Source of the DNA: Mastigocoleus testarum BC008
GTDB lineage: Bacteria > Cyanobacteriota > Cyanobacteriia > Cyanobacteriales > Nostocaceae
DNA: 64,000 nt
Assembly (NCBI RefSeq): GCF_001456025.1
Contig: NZ_LMTZ01000093.1
Coordinates: forward strand, 77,158-141,157
Direction: 5' to 3'
In this document: piece by piece, positions 1 to 8,828 of the stretch
How the letters are laid out: every line of letters begins with the position of its first letter
Numbering within the stretch: the stretch's first letter is position 1
Translations under genes and position numbers: made by a program
Notes under the pieces: generated by a model
What the model was told of the DNA's origin: nothing
Seen by the model: only the letters and a program-made list of their open reading frames with translations
The model's database searches: none

Positions 1-2427
1 TTACTCAAAGATCAAAAAATCGATTTCATAGTTCGTGGCGCTGCAGCATCTGCTTTTGGGAAAATGGGGGATGCTACTATACCCTACGTCCAAGAAATTC
101 TTGAACTCCTTAAAGATAAAACTGTTGATCAAATTACTCGTTTTATTATGGGTTCAGCATTGACGAATTTAGGGGATCTTGCTAAACCCTATGTCCAAGA
201 CATCGTTGATATTCTCCAAGATAAAACCGTTGACTTTCAAATCCGTGACATTGCAATACAAGCATTAGGAAATTTGGGGGATGCAACTAAACCCTACATC
301 AAAAACATTGTTGATATCCTTAAAGATAAAAGTCTTGAATTATACCTTCGTGGTAGTGCAGCAAGAGCTTTAGGTAATTTAGGGGAGGTCGCTAAAGACT
401 ACATCGAAGACATCGGCAATATCCTTAAATATAAAGCCAAAACTCTTAATGAATCAAACCTCCGTGGTACTGCATTAGAAGCTTTGGGAAATTTAGGGGA
501 GGCTGCTAAACTCTATGTCAAAGATATCCTTTACATTCTCAAAGATAAAACCATCAATTATTCGGATCGTAAAATTGCAGCAGAAGCTTTAAGGAACATA
601 AAACAAAAGCCGCTGGAGCTAAAAGAATTTCTAATTGTACTTAATAATGCTTATTACGACAGTCTATCAACTATCCCACAATGGCGTTTTTTAGGTTATT
701 TTGTGAGTGGTGGTAGTGATGAAGCAAAAACCTTAATCAAATGGCTTGCTTATCCTCAAACAACTCCAGAAAAACTCACCCATTCAGAAGCTGTGAAAAC
801 ACTGAAATTATTTCTCAAAGTCTGGGAAGTAATTACCAGTGAAGACTTAACAGAATTACGAAATGATTTAGCAGAAAAAATAGCAGTAGTTGCAGCTAAC
901 AAAAACGTTGTTTGGGAAACTCAAGATATTACCTTACTTGGACAGCACTACAAGAACCTCAAACAAATCAACTCTACGAACGCTGAAACAATACAGTCAG
1001 TAATAATTAACCTGGAAGGTTGGCGATGGTTTTTCAACTTTAGAAACATCATCTTAACTCACGCAGCTTTTTGGCTTGCTCTAATCTTTGCTTATCCCAA
1101 ATCTCCCCAAATTCAAGCCATCTTCTTCTGGAATCCTTGGGTCAGAAGGATTGCTGGTATGGGTTACGTTGGTTTTCTCCTTACCTGGGTTCCTTTTCTG
1201 CGTCGCAAATTATTAGAACCTTTTCAACGTTCATTATTAGCAGATGCACGGTTAGATAATTTTACTGAAGCAACTTACTTTCCTGAATCTTGCGTCAAAC
1301 CTCCTGCTTCTGACAAAATCGTTCCTATTACCAAAGCCTTACCCACCGTCAAAGGACAAATTGTTTTAGAAGGTGATTCTGGTTTAGGTAAGTCGATGTT
1401 TTTGTGTCATTTACTCAAAAATACATCCAATATTGCCGTTTATTTACCTGCATACAAGTGCGAAAAAGGTGTAATTGAAGCCATTCAAGAAAAACTTCGC
1501 GGACAAGCACAGGATATCAACTTCTTAAAAAGCCTTATTTATAGCGGTGCAATTGATATTTATATTGATGGACTGAATGAAGTCACCGCCGATACGCGAT
1601 CGCAAATTAAACAATTTGTGGAAAGCTATTTTCACTGTAATGTCATTATGACCACCCAACCACTGCAGTGGGAACCACCTTCCACCGCCAAGATATTTAT
1701 CTTAAAACCTTTAACAAAACAACAAATTAGTCAGTTTTTGATTTCTCGTTCTTTGCGTCTTCCTGCAGATGCAAAAATTACAGACGATTCGTACAAACAA
1801 GCTTGTAAAAATTATCTGGGAAAAATTCTTGACCCACAACAACCAGCAACAGAATTAGAAGCAAACTATCGGGTACTTTCTAACCCAATGGATCTAACCT
1901 TGATATCTCAAATGTTATCCCAAGGCGAACATCCGGATTTGTTTCGTTTGCAAGAACAACAATATAACTTAATGGCGTGGGAATACAAACGGGAATGGAA
2001 ACATAATTTTCCCCTGAAGAAATTTTCCCAAAGAGTATACCAACAGCGAATCAATGACGAAAGTGCAATTCTAGCTGATGAATTTGACCAAGAAGTTTTA
2101 AGTATGGAAGACCAAAAATATAAAATGGTCGTCAGTCGTCAGTGGAAAAACAAAGATGGCGAAACCAAAAAAGAGTGGTATTTCCGTCATGATAAAATCA
2201 TGGAATTCTTTATCGTGCAGAACTTCTTAGGTGATTCAACCGAAGCCAAAGAACGTCAAAGCAAACACATGGATGACCCAAGATTTCGCGGTGTTTACTT
2301 CCTACTAGCTAAATTACTTCCTTTAGAGCAAGCCCAGGAATTACGCGAAAACTTAATTCAATACGCCGTTGACACCAAGGACCATACCGTTATGGATACT
2401 TACGTGCAATTGTTGCGATTGAGGTAG
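1..2427 (+). CDS. HEAT-repeat, membrane and NACHT-type NTPase protein (5' partial)
   Basis: The reading frame is open from base 1, so the true start lies outside the window; the first ATG inside is at 64. Counting from that ATG, residues 1-180 are five or so HEAT/PBS-lyase-like repeats of about 40 residues, each with a core like ALGNLGDATKPY. Two hydrophobic segments follow (about 330-357 and 362-379). A P-loop NTPase comes next, with Walker A GDSGLGKS near 437 and a Walker B-like IYIDGLNEV near 499, which fits a NACHT/STAND ATPase. The C-terminal 250 residues are helical without a clear domain. STAND ATPases are signal-dependent switches, and the HEAT array is probably the sensor or scaffold; the ligand is unknown. 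Family call good, function inferred. The neighbour on the right is convergent. Confidence 0.8.
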   Translation, partial: LLKDQKIDFIVRGAAASAFGKMGDATIPYVQEILELLKDKTVDQITRFIMGSALTNLGDLAKPYVQDIVDILQDKTVDFQIRDIAIQALGNLGDATKPYIKNIVDILKDKSLELYLRGSAARALGNLGEVAKDYIEDIGNILKYKAKTLNESNLRGTALEALGNLGEAAKLYVKDILYILKDKTINYSDRKIAAEALRNIKQKPLELKEFLIVLNNAYYDSLSTIPQWRFLGYFVSGGSDEAKTLIKWLAYPQTTPEKLTHSEAVKTLKLFLKVWEVITSEDLTELRNDLAEKIAVVAANKNVVWETQDITLLGQHYKNLKQINSTNAETIQSVIINLEGWRWFFNFRNIILTHAAFWLALIFAYPKSPQIQAIFFWNPWVRRIAGMGYVGFLLTWVPFLRRKLLEPFQRSLLADARLDNFTEATYFPESCVKPPASDKIVPITKALPTVKGQIVLEGDSGLGKSMFLCHLLKNTSNIAVYLPAYKCEKGVIEAIQEKLRGQAQDINFLKSLIYSGAIDIYIDGLNEVTADTRSQIKQFVESYFHCNVIMTTQPLQWEPPSTAKIFILKPLTKQQISQFLISRSLRLPADAKITDDSYKQACKNYLGKILDPQQPATELEANYRVLSNPMDLTLISQMLSQGEHPDLFRLQEQQYNLMAWEYKREWKHNFPLKKFSQRVYQQRINDESAILADEFDQEVLSMEDQKYKMVVSRQWKNKDGETKKEWYFRHDKIMEFFIVQNFLGDSTEAKERQSKHMDDPRFRGVYFLLAKLLPLEQAQELRENLIQYAVDTKDHTVMDTYVQLLRLR

Positions 2428-2513
2428 GTGGACAAAAATATTTATATTATGGCGCTAAGTAGTGCTATACCTATTTTTTCAATATTCAAACTGGATTCCT
2501 ATATAAATACAAA

Positions 2514-3794
2514 TTAACCTTCAAATAACTGCTTCAAATCTTCTAAATCGGTAATTGAATCAAACTCCTCATCACTACGAAGAAGCTTGGGAAATTTATC
2601 AGGATCTAATTCTTTTGCTTTATTTAAAAATTCTAAAGCCTTATCATTATCTTGTTTAAAGAAATGACACCTACCCAGACGAAACCAAGCCCAGAAAAAA
2701 TCGGGTTTCATTTCAATGGATTTACTATAAGCTGCGATCGCATCATCATACTGCTTTAATTCTCTCAGAGCATTTCCGCGACCATACCACCCAATATGAT
2801 GAGTAGGATTAATTTCGATCGCTTTATCATAAGCTTTCAAAGCTTCTTTAAATTTATTTATTCTTCTCAAAGCCCAACCGCGACTCACCCAAGCAGGATA
2901 TGAATCGGGCTGTCTTTGAATCACTTCATCGTAGGACTTAATTGCATCTTTGTAGCTACCCTCAAAAAATAAAGCATCACCGTGTTTTAAATAATCGTCT
3001 GTAGTAAAAAATATTTGAGGGTTCCCCAATTTCAATTCTTCAAGTTCTGCTGTTAGTTCCTGTATTTGCTTTTGAATATCTGGTTGATGGGTATCTGGAA
3101 GAGATGAAAGGGGAGGTGCTAATTTGGATAATTTCTGGACAATTATATCTTTTTCCCGTTGAGCATCTGTAAATAAAATATTCAGTTCGTTCATAAAAGT
3201 ATTGACAAATTCTTTTTGTCTTTCCAAACTTTCTGTTAAGTCATATTTAAGCTGATTAATTTTATTTTGAATATCTGACATCATTTCTTCTGCCTCTGAT
3301 ATTTTACTAGTATTTTCTCTAATTAATTTATCTATTTCTACCTGATTAGTATCTATTCTTTCTTGTAAGGATTTAATGACTTTTTCCTGAGTAGCTTCTA
3401 TTTGTTTTTCTAATTTGTTTTTTATATCCGATTCTAATTTCCTGATTATAATTATTCGAAAGAACCAAAAAGCAAGTGCACCTCCTATAGGAATTATTAT
3501 GAATAAAAGATTGATAATTCCTATGTTCCAATTGATTAAGTTTATGGTAGTTTCAAATACTGTGTTTACCGTACGGTCAACTTCTTCTTCTACCTGTTCT
3601 TCTATCTCCTGCGAACGCTGAAGCCTTTCTAATTCTTGAATTTGCTGTTCTTCAGGTGTAGTTAACGACTTCGGGCTTGATTCAGGTGTTAAAGATGACT
3701 TCGGTGTAGGTTGTGCGGTTGCATAGTTGTTTGATAAGTTAATGATTACCAAAATAATTAAAACTAAATGTTTAAATAAATGTTTAATTACCAT
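2514..3794 (-). CDS. Membrane-anchored coiled-coil TPR protein
   Basis: 426 aa. Residues 1-28 form a signal peptide or signal anchor ending near ATAQ. A Pro/Ser/Glu-rich stretch follows, then a second hydrophobic segment at about 92-117, a long coiled coil (about 120-260), and about four TPR units (about 267-400) with typical W-G-A-L/Y-A-I spacing such as AWVSRGWAL and GWYGRGNAL. TPRs bind partner proteins; the coiled coil probably oligomerises. Which side of the membrane the TPR domain faces is not clear. No enzyme motif is visible. The gene is transcribed divergently from the VTT membrane protein, with only 48 nt between the two starts, so they share one promoter region. Confidence 0.75.
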   Translation of the reverse strand: MVIKHLFKHLVLIILVIINLSNNYATAQPTPKSSLTPESSPKSLTTPEEQQIQELERLQRSQEIEEQVEEEVDRTVNTVFETTINLINWNIGIINLLFIIIPIGGALAFWFFRIIIIRKLESDIKNKLEKQIEATQEKVIKSLQERIDTNQVEIDKLIRENTSKISEAEEMMSDIQNKINQLKYDLTESLERQKEFVNTFMNELNILFTDAQREKDIIVQKLSKLAPPLSSLPDTHQPDIQKQIQELTAELEELKLGNPQIFFTTDDYLKHGDALFFEGSYKDAIKSYDEVIQRQPDSYPAWVSRGWALRRINKFKEALKAYDKAIEINPTHHIGWYGRGNALRELKQYDDAIAAYSKSIEMKPDFFWAWFRLGRCHFFKQDNDKALEFLNKAKELDPDKFPKLLRSDEEFDSITDLEDLKQLFEG

Positions 3795-3842
3795 ATTTAT
3801 TACGTAATCATAAGCATCTGTTAGACTTAAAAATCTAATTAA

Positions 3843-4586
3843 ATGATAAAGCTTATTAGATATGCTAAATTTGTTGTTCCAAAAATTTTGCCAACTCAGT
3901 TACTAACTACATTAAAAGTGAACAAGCGTACCGTTTTTAAAATACTCAAATTTATCTTAATTGTCCTGCTAGTAGTTTTAGGTATATGGCTCTTAAATAC
4001 CTATGGAATGGAACAAGTACAAGCTAAAGTTAAGCTACTGGGAGTTTGGGCTCCTCTGGGAATTTTTGCACTGCGCTTCGTTAGTGTAGTAATTCCGGCG
4101 CTTCCAAGTTCGGCTTATTCTCTACTTGCGGGAAGTTTATTTGGCTTCACTACAGGGGTTGCGGTAGTTTCTTTCGCAGATATAATCTCTTGTTCTATAA
4201 GCTTCTATTTGTCCAGACGTTACGGTCGGGATGTGGTCGCAAAATTAGTTGGCGATCGCTTCATGACTCGCGTTGATGAACTCAGTCAACGTCACTTGGA
4301 GCGTAACTTTTTCCTCATGACTGCTTTTTTGATGACGGGTTTATTCGATTTTGTCTGTTACGCTGTTGGACTGACCAAAGCTTCTCCTAAGTTGTTCATA
4401 CCAGCTCTTGTAATAGGTGTTTCCATTTCCAACGCCACTATTGTAGCTGTCGGTGCTGGTGTTTCTGGGGGAAGTACATGGCTCTTGATTCTTGCGATGA
4501 TTGGAGCATTTGTTTTAGCGATCGTCACCGGAATTGTTCAGCGCAAACAACAGGAAAAATCTCTAAAGGTAAGCGACAAGGAATAA
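3843..4586 (+). CDS. TVP38/TMEM64 (DedA-like, VTT domain) membrane protein
   Basis: 247 aa with about five hydrophobic segments. Residue 31 onward is the first membrane span. The conserved VTT/SNARE-associated core begins with the RFVSVVIPALPSS and GSLFGF motifs near residue 80-100 and continues through YLSRRYGRD and a C-terminal GLTKASPKLF/VGAGVSGG region. Proteins of this family sit in the inner or thylakoid membrane and are linked to lipid scrambling or transport in the DedA/VTT superfamily; the substrate here is unknown. It is divergent from the TPR gene. No strong ribosome site precedes ATG 3843, so the start is the least certain part. Confidence 0.85.
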   Translation: MIKLIRYAKFVVPKILPTQLLTTLKVNKRTVFKILKFILIVLLVVLGIWLLNTYGMEQVQAKVKLLGVWAPLGIFALRFVSVVIPALPSSAYSLLAGSLFGFTTGVAVVSFADIISCSISFYLSRRYGRDVVAKLVGDRFMTRVDELSQRHLERNFFLMTAFLMTGLFDFVCYAVGLTKASPKLFIPALVIGVSISNATIVAVGAGVSGGSTWLLILAMIGAFVLAIVTGIVQRKQQEKSLKVSDKE

Positions 4587-4795
4587 GAGCTTTAACCTGA
4601 ATGCTCAAAAGAAAATATCAAAGCAATGGACCCTAAACATTGTAATTGTTCTACAATTCATTTTCTGCACTTAGTTTTTTACGAACAATGAAAAATATAT
4701 AACACCCACTGTGGAACATAACATGTTATCTTATTGATAATAATTCTAGATAAATCATAGGGTAATTGCCCGCTCTCCATTAACCATTCAATCAG

Positions 4796-5041
4796 ATGCA
4801 AGAATATCCAAACTTTTTGGCGGCTATTGAGGGTGTTTGTAAAAAATGGTGTCAGCAAAATGGTTATACAGAACCGTTTTGTCGCAATGGGGAGTACTGG
4901 GCTTTTCCTCCTAAAGGGGCGATTCCGGTAAAGATACGAGATATTATTCAAGCAGATAAACAACAAGCTCAACTGGTTTGTATTGGTCGTGTTTCTTTCT
5001 GGTTATTACCAGATGGCTCTTTGCAGAAAAGTAAAGAGTAG
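4796..5041 (+). CDS. Small conserved-type hypothetical protein (81 aa)
   Basis: 81 aa, soluble, with no signal peptide. The sequence is compact and ordered (ATG at 4796, motifs such as KKWCQQNGYTEPFC and FWLLPDGSLQ), with codon use like its neighbours, which supports a real gene over a chance frame. Two cysteines lie about 10 residues apart near the N-terminus (residues 15-30). I do not recognise a functional family. The opposite-strand frames over the same bases look like shadows. It stands alone between the VTT gene and the CobW-like gene. Confidence 0.6.
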   Translation: MQEYPNFLAAIEGVCKKWCQQNGYTEPFCRNGEYWAFPPKGAIPVKIRDIIQADKQQAQLVCIGRVSFWLLPDGSLQKSKE

Positions 5042-5051
5042 ATCTCTAATA

Positions 5052-5123
5052 ATACCAATTTGGAAAAATAATGAGACAGATAGATTTCTGTAGAGACGTT
5101 GCAATGATTTATCAAATTGGTAT
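5052..5123. repeat. Small palindromic element with 11-bp perfect inverted ends
   Basis: ATACCAATTTG at 5052-5062 is matched by CAAATTGGTAT at 5113-5123, a perfect inverted repeat flanking 50 nt that contain a GTAGAGACGTTGCA-type core. This looks like a MITE- or REP-like cyanobacterial intergenic element. No transposase is nearby. Confidence 0.5.
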
Positions 5124-5316
5124 AAGAGTTTTTATTATCAATTTTTTCTTCGTTGATAGCAATAAGCACAAGCTGTGCACATGCGGTAGAGGCTAAAGCA
5201 CAGCTGCGAAGCAAGGGCTACAATTGATTATATTTTTTATCTATCTTGAGATAATATTTTTACATAGATATATACATAATAAGGACATATATGCTTACGT
5301 TATTACAGATATATTA

Positions 5317-6087
5317 TTAACTCGATTTTAATTCTTGCTGATATTGTGAAATGCCAAAGCTTGGTAAATAACTATCTTCCAAAACTCTTAGTAAGGAAAC
5401 TTCATTTAAAGAAAAACCTACCAATTCTAAACCACTAAAACGTTTTGGGGCTCCTTGTAAATACCGTGGTAGATTCAGTTCTAAAAAATCGATTGGTGGA
5501 ATATCAGAAATGAATTCTGTATAAATGATGCGACCATCATCTAAATTAAAGATTCCTTTAGCACGAATAACTTTTCCATAAATATGTTCGGTTATTTGAT
5601 TCCACAGCTTATTAAAACTATTAGTATAAATTACTTTTCCAGTATTTACTAAGCGAAGGGTTTCTAATTGATGAAAATTTTCTCTAATTGCAGCACCAGT
5701 TAGTATCTCTTTTCCCCAAGAATGCCATCTGCATTTTTTGCATAGAGGAGGTAATATAGCAACTGGATAATAAGGTAAATCCTTTAAAAGCTCTTCAATA
5801 TAGCCAAGTCCTAAATTACTTTCCAGTTCTATATAAGCCATATCTGCCGATTCTAGCTCATCCAGGAATTTTTCTTCTTGACCATCTCCAAATACTTTTA
5901 CTTTAGGAAAATCTATACTAATTCTCTTTTGGTCTATCTGGAATTTCCCCGTACCAGGCTTGAAATATAGTATTTTTTTATAATATTTTGGAAAACCTTT
6001 TTCCTTTAAAGCTATTTGTTGATGTATCCAAGTAGTTTTACCACAACCGACATAACCACCAACTACTACTATTTTTTCTTCGTCCAT
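5317..6087 (-). CDS. CobW/HypB-like P-loop GTPase
   Basis: 256 aa. The N-terminus VVGGYVGCGKTTW is a Walker A/G1 loop (residues 7-19). A strand with YIELESN near residue 90 is in the place of the Walker B/G3 region. A CKKC pair follows near residue 118, and the C-terminal part (AKGIFNLDDGR, then KRFSGLELVGFSLNE) resembles the CobW C-terminal domain. CobW-type (COG0523) GTPases deliver metal ions (Zn, Co) or help metal-enzyme assembly; the client here is unknown. The classical GCxxC metal motif is absent and CKKC may replace it. It is monocistronic on the - strand. Family confidence is moderate; a generic P-loop kinase-like protein is the alternative. Confidence 0.65.
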   Translation of the reverse strand: MDEEKIVVVGGYVGCGKTTWIHQQIALKEKGFPKYYKKILYFKPGTGKFQIDQKRISIDFPKVKVFGDGQEEKFLDELESADMAYIELESNLGLGYIEELLKDLPYYPVAILPPLCKKCRWHSWGKEILTGAAIRENFHQLETLRLVNTGKVIYTNSFNKLWNQITEHIYGKVIRAKGIFNLDDGRIIYTEFISDIPPIDFLELNLPRYLQGAPKRFSGLELVGFSLNEVSLLRVLEDSYLPSFGISQYQQELKSS

Positions 6088-6867
6088 TCTTTGTATCGCT
6101 ATATTGCGTAATTTTTTATTTAAATTTGTTCGAGATAAATACCCATCAGTAATTTTTATCTGCTAGAAGTTTTTTATACAGTTTCAAGTTTAGAGGCTTA
6201 CTTGAATCGTTATTTTGTCAGGATTGTTCGTTGAAAATAATTTGTTGAAAATTACTACTGAGTGTATTTATTTTTTGTTGTGCTTCAGATTGCAAGATTT
6301 ATCTTAAATGCTTGTCCTCCTTGTAAATACAACTACCAGTAAACTAATGAAATCATTATACGCAATTAATAATTTATGTCAATAAAACTGTTGTTTTTGT
6401 GCCGCAAGTTACATATTTGTATAACTTAATTCATGCTGATCAAATAATTCTTTTAATCCAATCATTGAGTACTGTGGATGTAAATTAGAATTTGATTTAA
6501 AAACTAGACGGTGTCTTTTTTTGGCCAAATTCCACTCTCATAATCTATGTGGTACCTTTTGCTATGTTCTGCATTAATTGTTACTTTTTATTAATTTATC
6601 TTTCAAGACAGAGTGTTACTCAGACGTCATAATTTAATAATTAAGAAATATTATTAATTATTTGACAAATAACTTGAATCAAAAAAGCCATAATATAACA
6701 AGCTTTATCTATAAAAATTCTCGAGAGCTGAAAGATTGTTCCTAAAAATACACATATATTTATCTGGATTAAATTGCTACAAGTATCCTCAATCTATACG
6801 TTTCAAAGGCAGAAAACAGAAGAATTATTGCTATCATCACCACGGACGAACTCGTGGAAGAAGATGA
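6088..6867. other. 780-nt AT-rich intergenic region
   Basis: I see no open frame of useful length, no tRNA and no clear hairpin terminator here. It separates two divergent genes (CobW-like on -, thermonuclease on +) and so should hold both promoters, but no operator stands out. Confidence 0.5.
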
Positions 6868-7479
6868 ATGGATAAATTATTCAAACGTAAAGTACTGAAG
6901 TACATAGCACCGAATCTTAAGTTCAAAAGACAAATAACCATATTGGTATGCATAACTGTATTGCTATTTGGAACCTTTGGATGCGATCAGGTTTTTGGTC
7001 CACCAGAATATTCAGTTCGACGAGTCAGTGATGGTGATACCCTAGCGTTAACCGATCCCAATGGAGAAAAAATTAGCGTGCGTTTTGCTTGTGTGGATGC
7101 ACCGGAGATACCCCATACAAACAAAGAAAAGAAAAGTCGGCGTTTAGCCGATCGCAGTCAATTTAAATGGGGTAAAAAAGCACAGGAGCGTTTACAAGAG
7201 TTAGTAAGTGGTGCAGGAAATCGCGTGAGGTTAGACGTAACTGATAAAGACCGATATGGACGCAGCGTTGCAGAAGTAAGGCTACCTGATGGTACTTTTG
7301 TCCAAGAAGTGTTGGTCAGTGAAGGATTAGCTGTTGTTTATCCTCCCTACTTAAAAAATTGTCCTAGCAAAATCTTTGTTCAACAAGCCCAAGGAGGAGC
7401 AAAAGCCAATCAAAAGGGTGTTTGGAGCGATAAAAGGTTTATTGACCCTTGGGAATATCGCAAACAAAAAAAGAAATAA
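6868..7479 (+). CDS. Thermonuclease-family (SNase-like) lipoprotein
   Basis: 203 aa. Residues 20-39 are hydrophobic and end in a lipobox-like TFGC, so the protein is probably a lipoprotein or secreted. The SNase fold follows: RRVSDGDTLAL, VRFACVDAPEI, and RYGRSVAEVRLPDG with the conserved Arg/Asp positions of staphylococcal-nuclease-like enzymes, which cleave DNA and RNA with Ca2+. The conserved C-terminal WEYRKQ ends the domain as in other cyanobacterial members. ATG 6868 is preceded by a GGAAGAAG ribosome site. Likely role is nucleotide scavenging or degradation of external DNA; that is inferred. Confidence 0.85.
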   Translation: MDKLFKRKVLKYIAPNLKFKRQITILVCITVLLFGTFGCDQVFGPPEYSVRRVSDGDTLALTDPNGEKISVRFACVDAPEIPHTNKEKKSRRLADRSQFKWGKKAQERLQELVSGAGNRVRLDVTDKDRYGRSVAEVRLPDGTFVQEVLVSEGLAVVYPPYLKNCPSKIFVQQAQGGAKANQKGVWSDKRFIDPWEYRKQKKK

Positions 7480-7551
7480 TTATATAGCGGATTGCAACTA
7501 AGTGAAGTACAGTTCAAAAACTGAAAGTCAGTTATAAAGCCGATTCTACTT

Positions 7552-7743
<192 letters not shown>

Positions 7744-8266
7744 CTATAAGTTATATTTTGACCTTTGTTAGCACAACTATTTTGGCTTGTGCGTAGCGCT
7801 ACATGTGCCTTATCAATAAAAATGAGGTTGATAATATTTTAAAAAATATCAACCCCACAGATTTAAGTGCCTTGTTTTGCGCTATTACCAATCAACTCAA
7901 GTGCAAGATATTTGACTTAGCTGAATAATTTTAATTTAGAGAACAATCGGGAAGAACTAGGGAAAAAATAAATATTTTGACTTTGATTTGTATCTGTAAT
8001 TTTGTTATCCAGGAGAATTTAATCAATTTTCCTGATTTACAAAAAATAAATATCAAGTTTTTAGCCTGCTAATAGTTGATTTTTTCAAGCTAGAATATTA
8101 TTTCGTATTAGCAATTAAATTGAAAAGACTAAATACTGAATATTAAAGATTAATAATTACACAAGCTTAATTATAATTAAACAAAAAATATTCACTTATT
8201 AGCTTGGATTTAAAAGATAAAGTCAGATATGAAGAGTTTTACTTGTATTAGCTGATATAATTTGCC
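7744..8266. other. Intergenic region after the STRR array
   Basis: AT-rich; the only notable motif is a GTAGCGCTAC palindrome near 7793-7802, a sequence common between genes in these genomes. No gene is seen. Confidence 0.4.
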
Positions 8267-8443
8267 TCATAAGACTAAAGCAATATTTGCTACACCCAAG
8301 CTAGCCGAGTTTGATGTTCTATTCTCAAATAAAAATTCGCTATAATCAGCTAAATCATCAATTCCAATTAAATTTAGTAGAAGTTCAGTAATCAACCAGA
8401 CAAAGGTTTTGAGGAATAATTTTCGCCACAGCACTTTTTTCAT
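8267..8443 (-). CDS. 58-aa hydrophobic small protein
   Basis: A short frame from ATG (complement of 8441-8443) to TGA (8267-8269). A strong ribosome site GGGAG (complement of 8451-8455) lies 7 nt before the start. The product begins MKKVLWRKLFLKTF, has one amphipathic or membrane-like helix with WLITELLLNLIG (about residues 16-27), then IDDLADYSEFLFE. From memory, small cyanobacterial proteins with the same LADYSEF-type motif exist, but I cannot check this. The function is unknown. The ribosome site and the ordered composition argue for a real gene in an otherwise empty 1.3-kb gap. Confidence 0.6.
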   Translation of the reverse strand: MKKVLWRKLFLKTFVWLITELLLNLIGIDDLADYSEFLFENRTSNSASLGVANIALVL

Positions 8444-8828
8444 TGTTCTTCTCCCACAAGTAATTTCCCTTCAAGTCATACTCCATGCTCGATCTAGCAA
8501 CTAAATGGTGACTTCAAGAGATAATCTGTAAGAAAAATTACTATTACGTATTAATATTTGAATATCCCTTGTTGACCGATCCTAAATTAAAAGGTAATCG
8601 GGAATAAATAGAGAAGGGATAACAATGAATAACAAATAAAATTTTTAGTATTAGTCAATTACTAAATCGAAAATAATTGTAAATATATGTAATTTTTATT
8701 TGAAAATTGCGTAAAGTTTTTATACCCCTGAGAAGACATCTGTACGTCGAAGTTCAATTTAATCGACTTACAACGCTCAATCTTACTAATAAGTACAATC
8801 TAATAACTTTATTGGCTGCCTTAAATAG
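8444..8828. other. Intergenic region between the small gene and the solute-binding protein
   Basis: 385 nt, AT-rich, between divergent genes. No operator or structured RNA is recognised. Confidence 0.4.

Noticed and set aside
7789..7805. GTAGCGCTAC palindrome as a regulator site
   Set aside because: This string is a common dispersed intergenic motif in such genomes and is not placed at a promoter.
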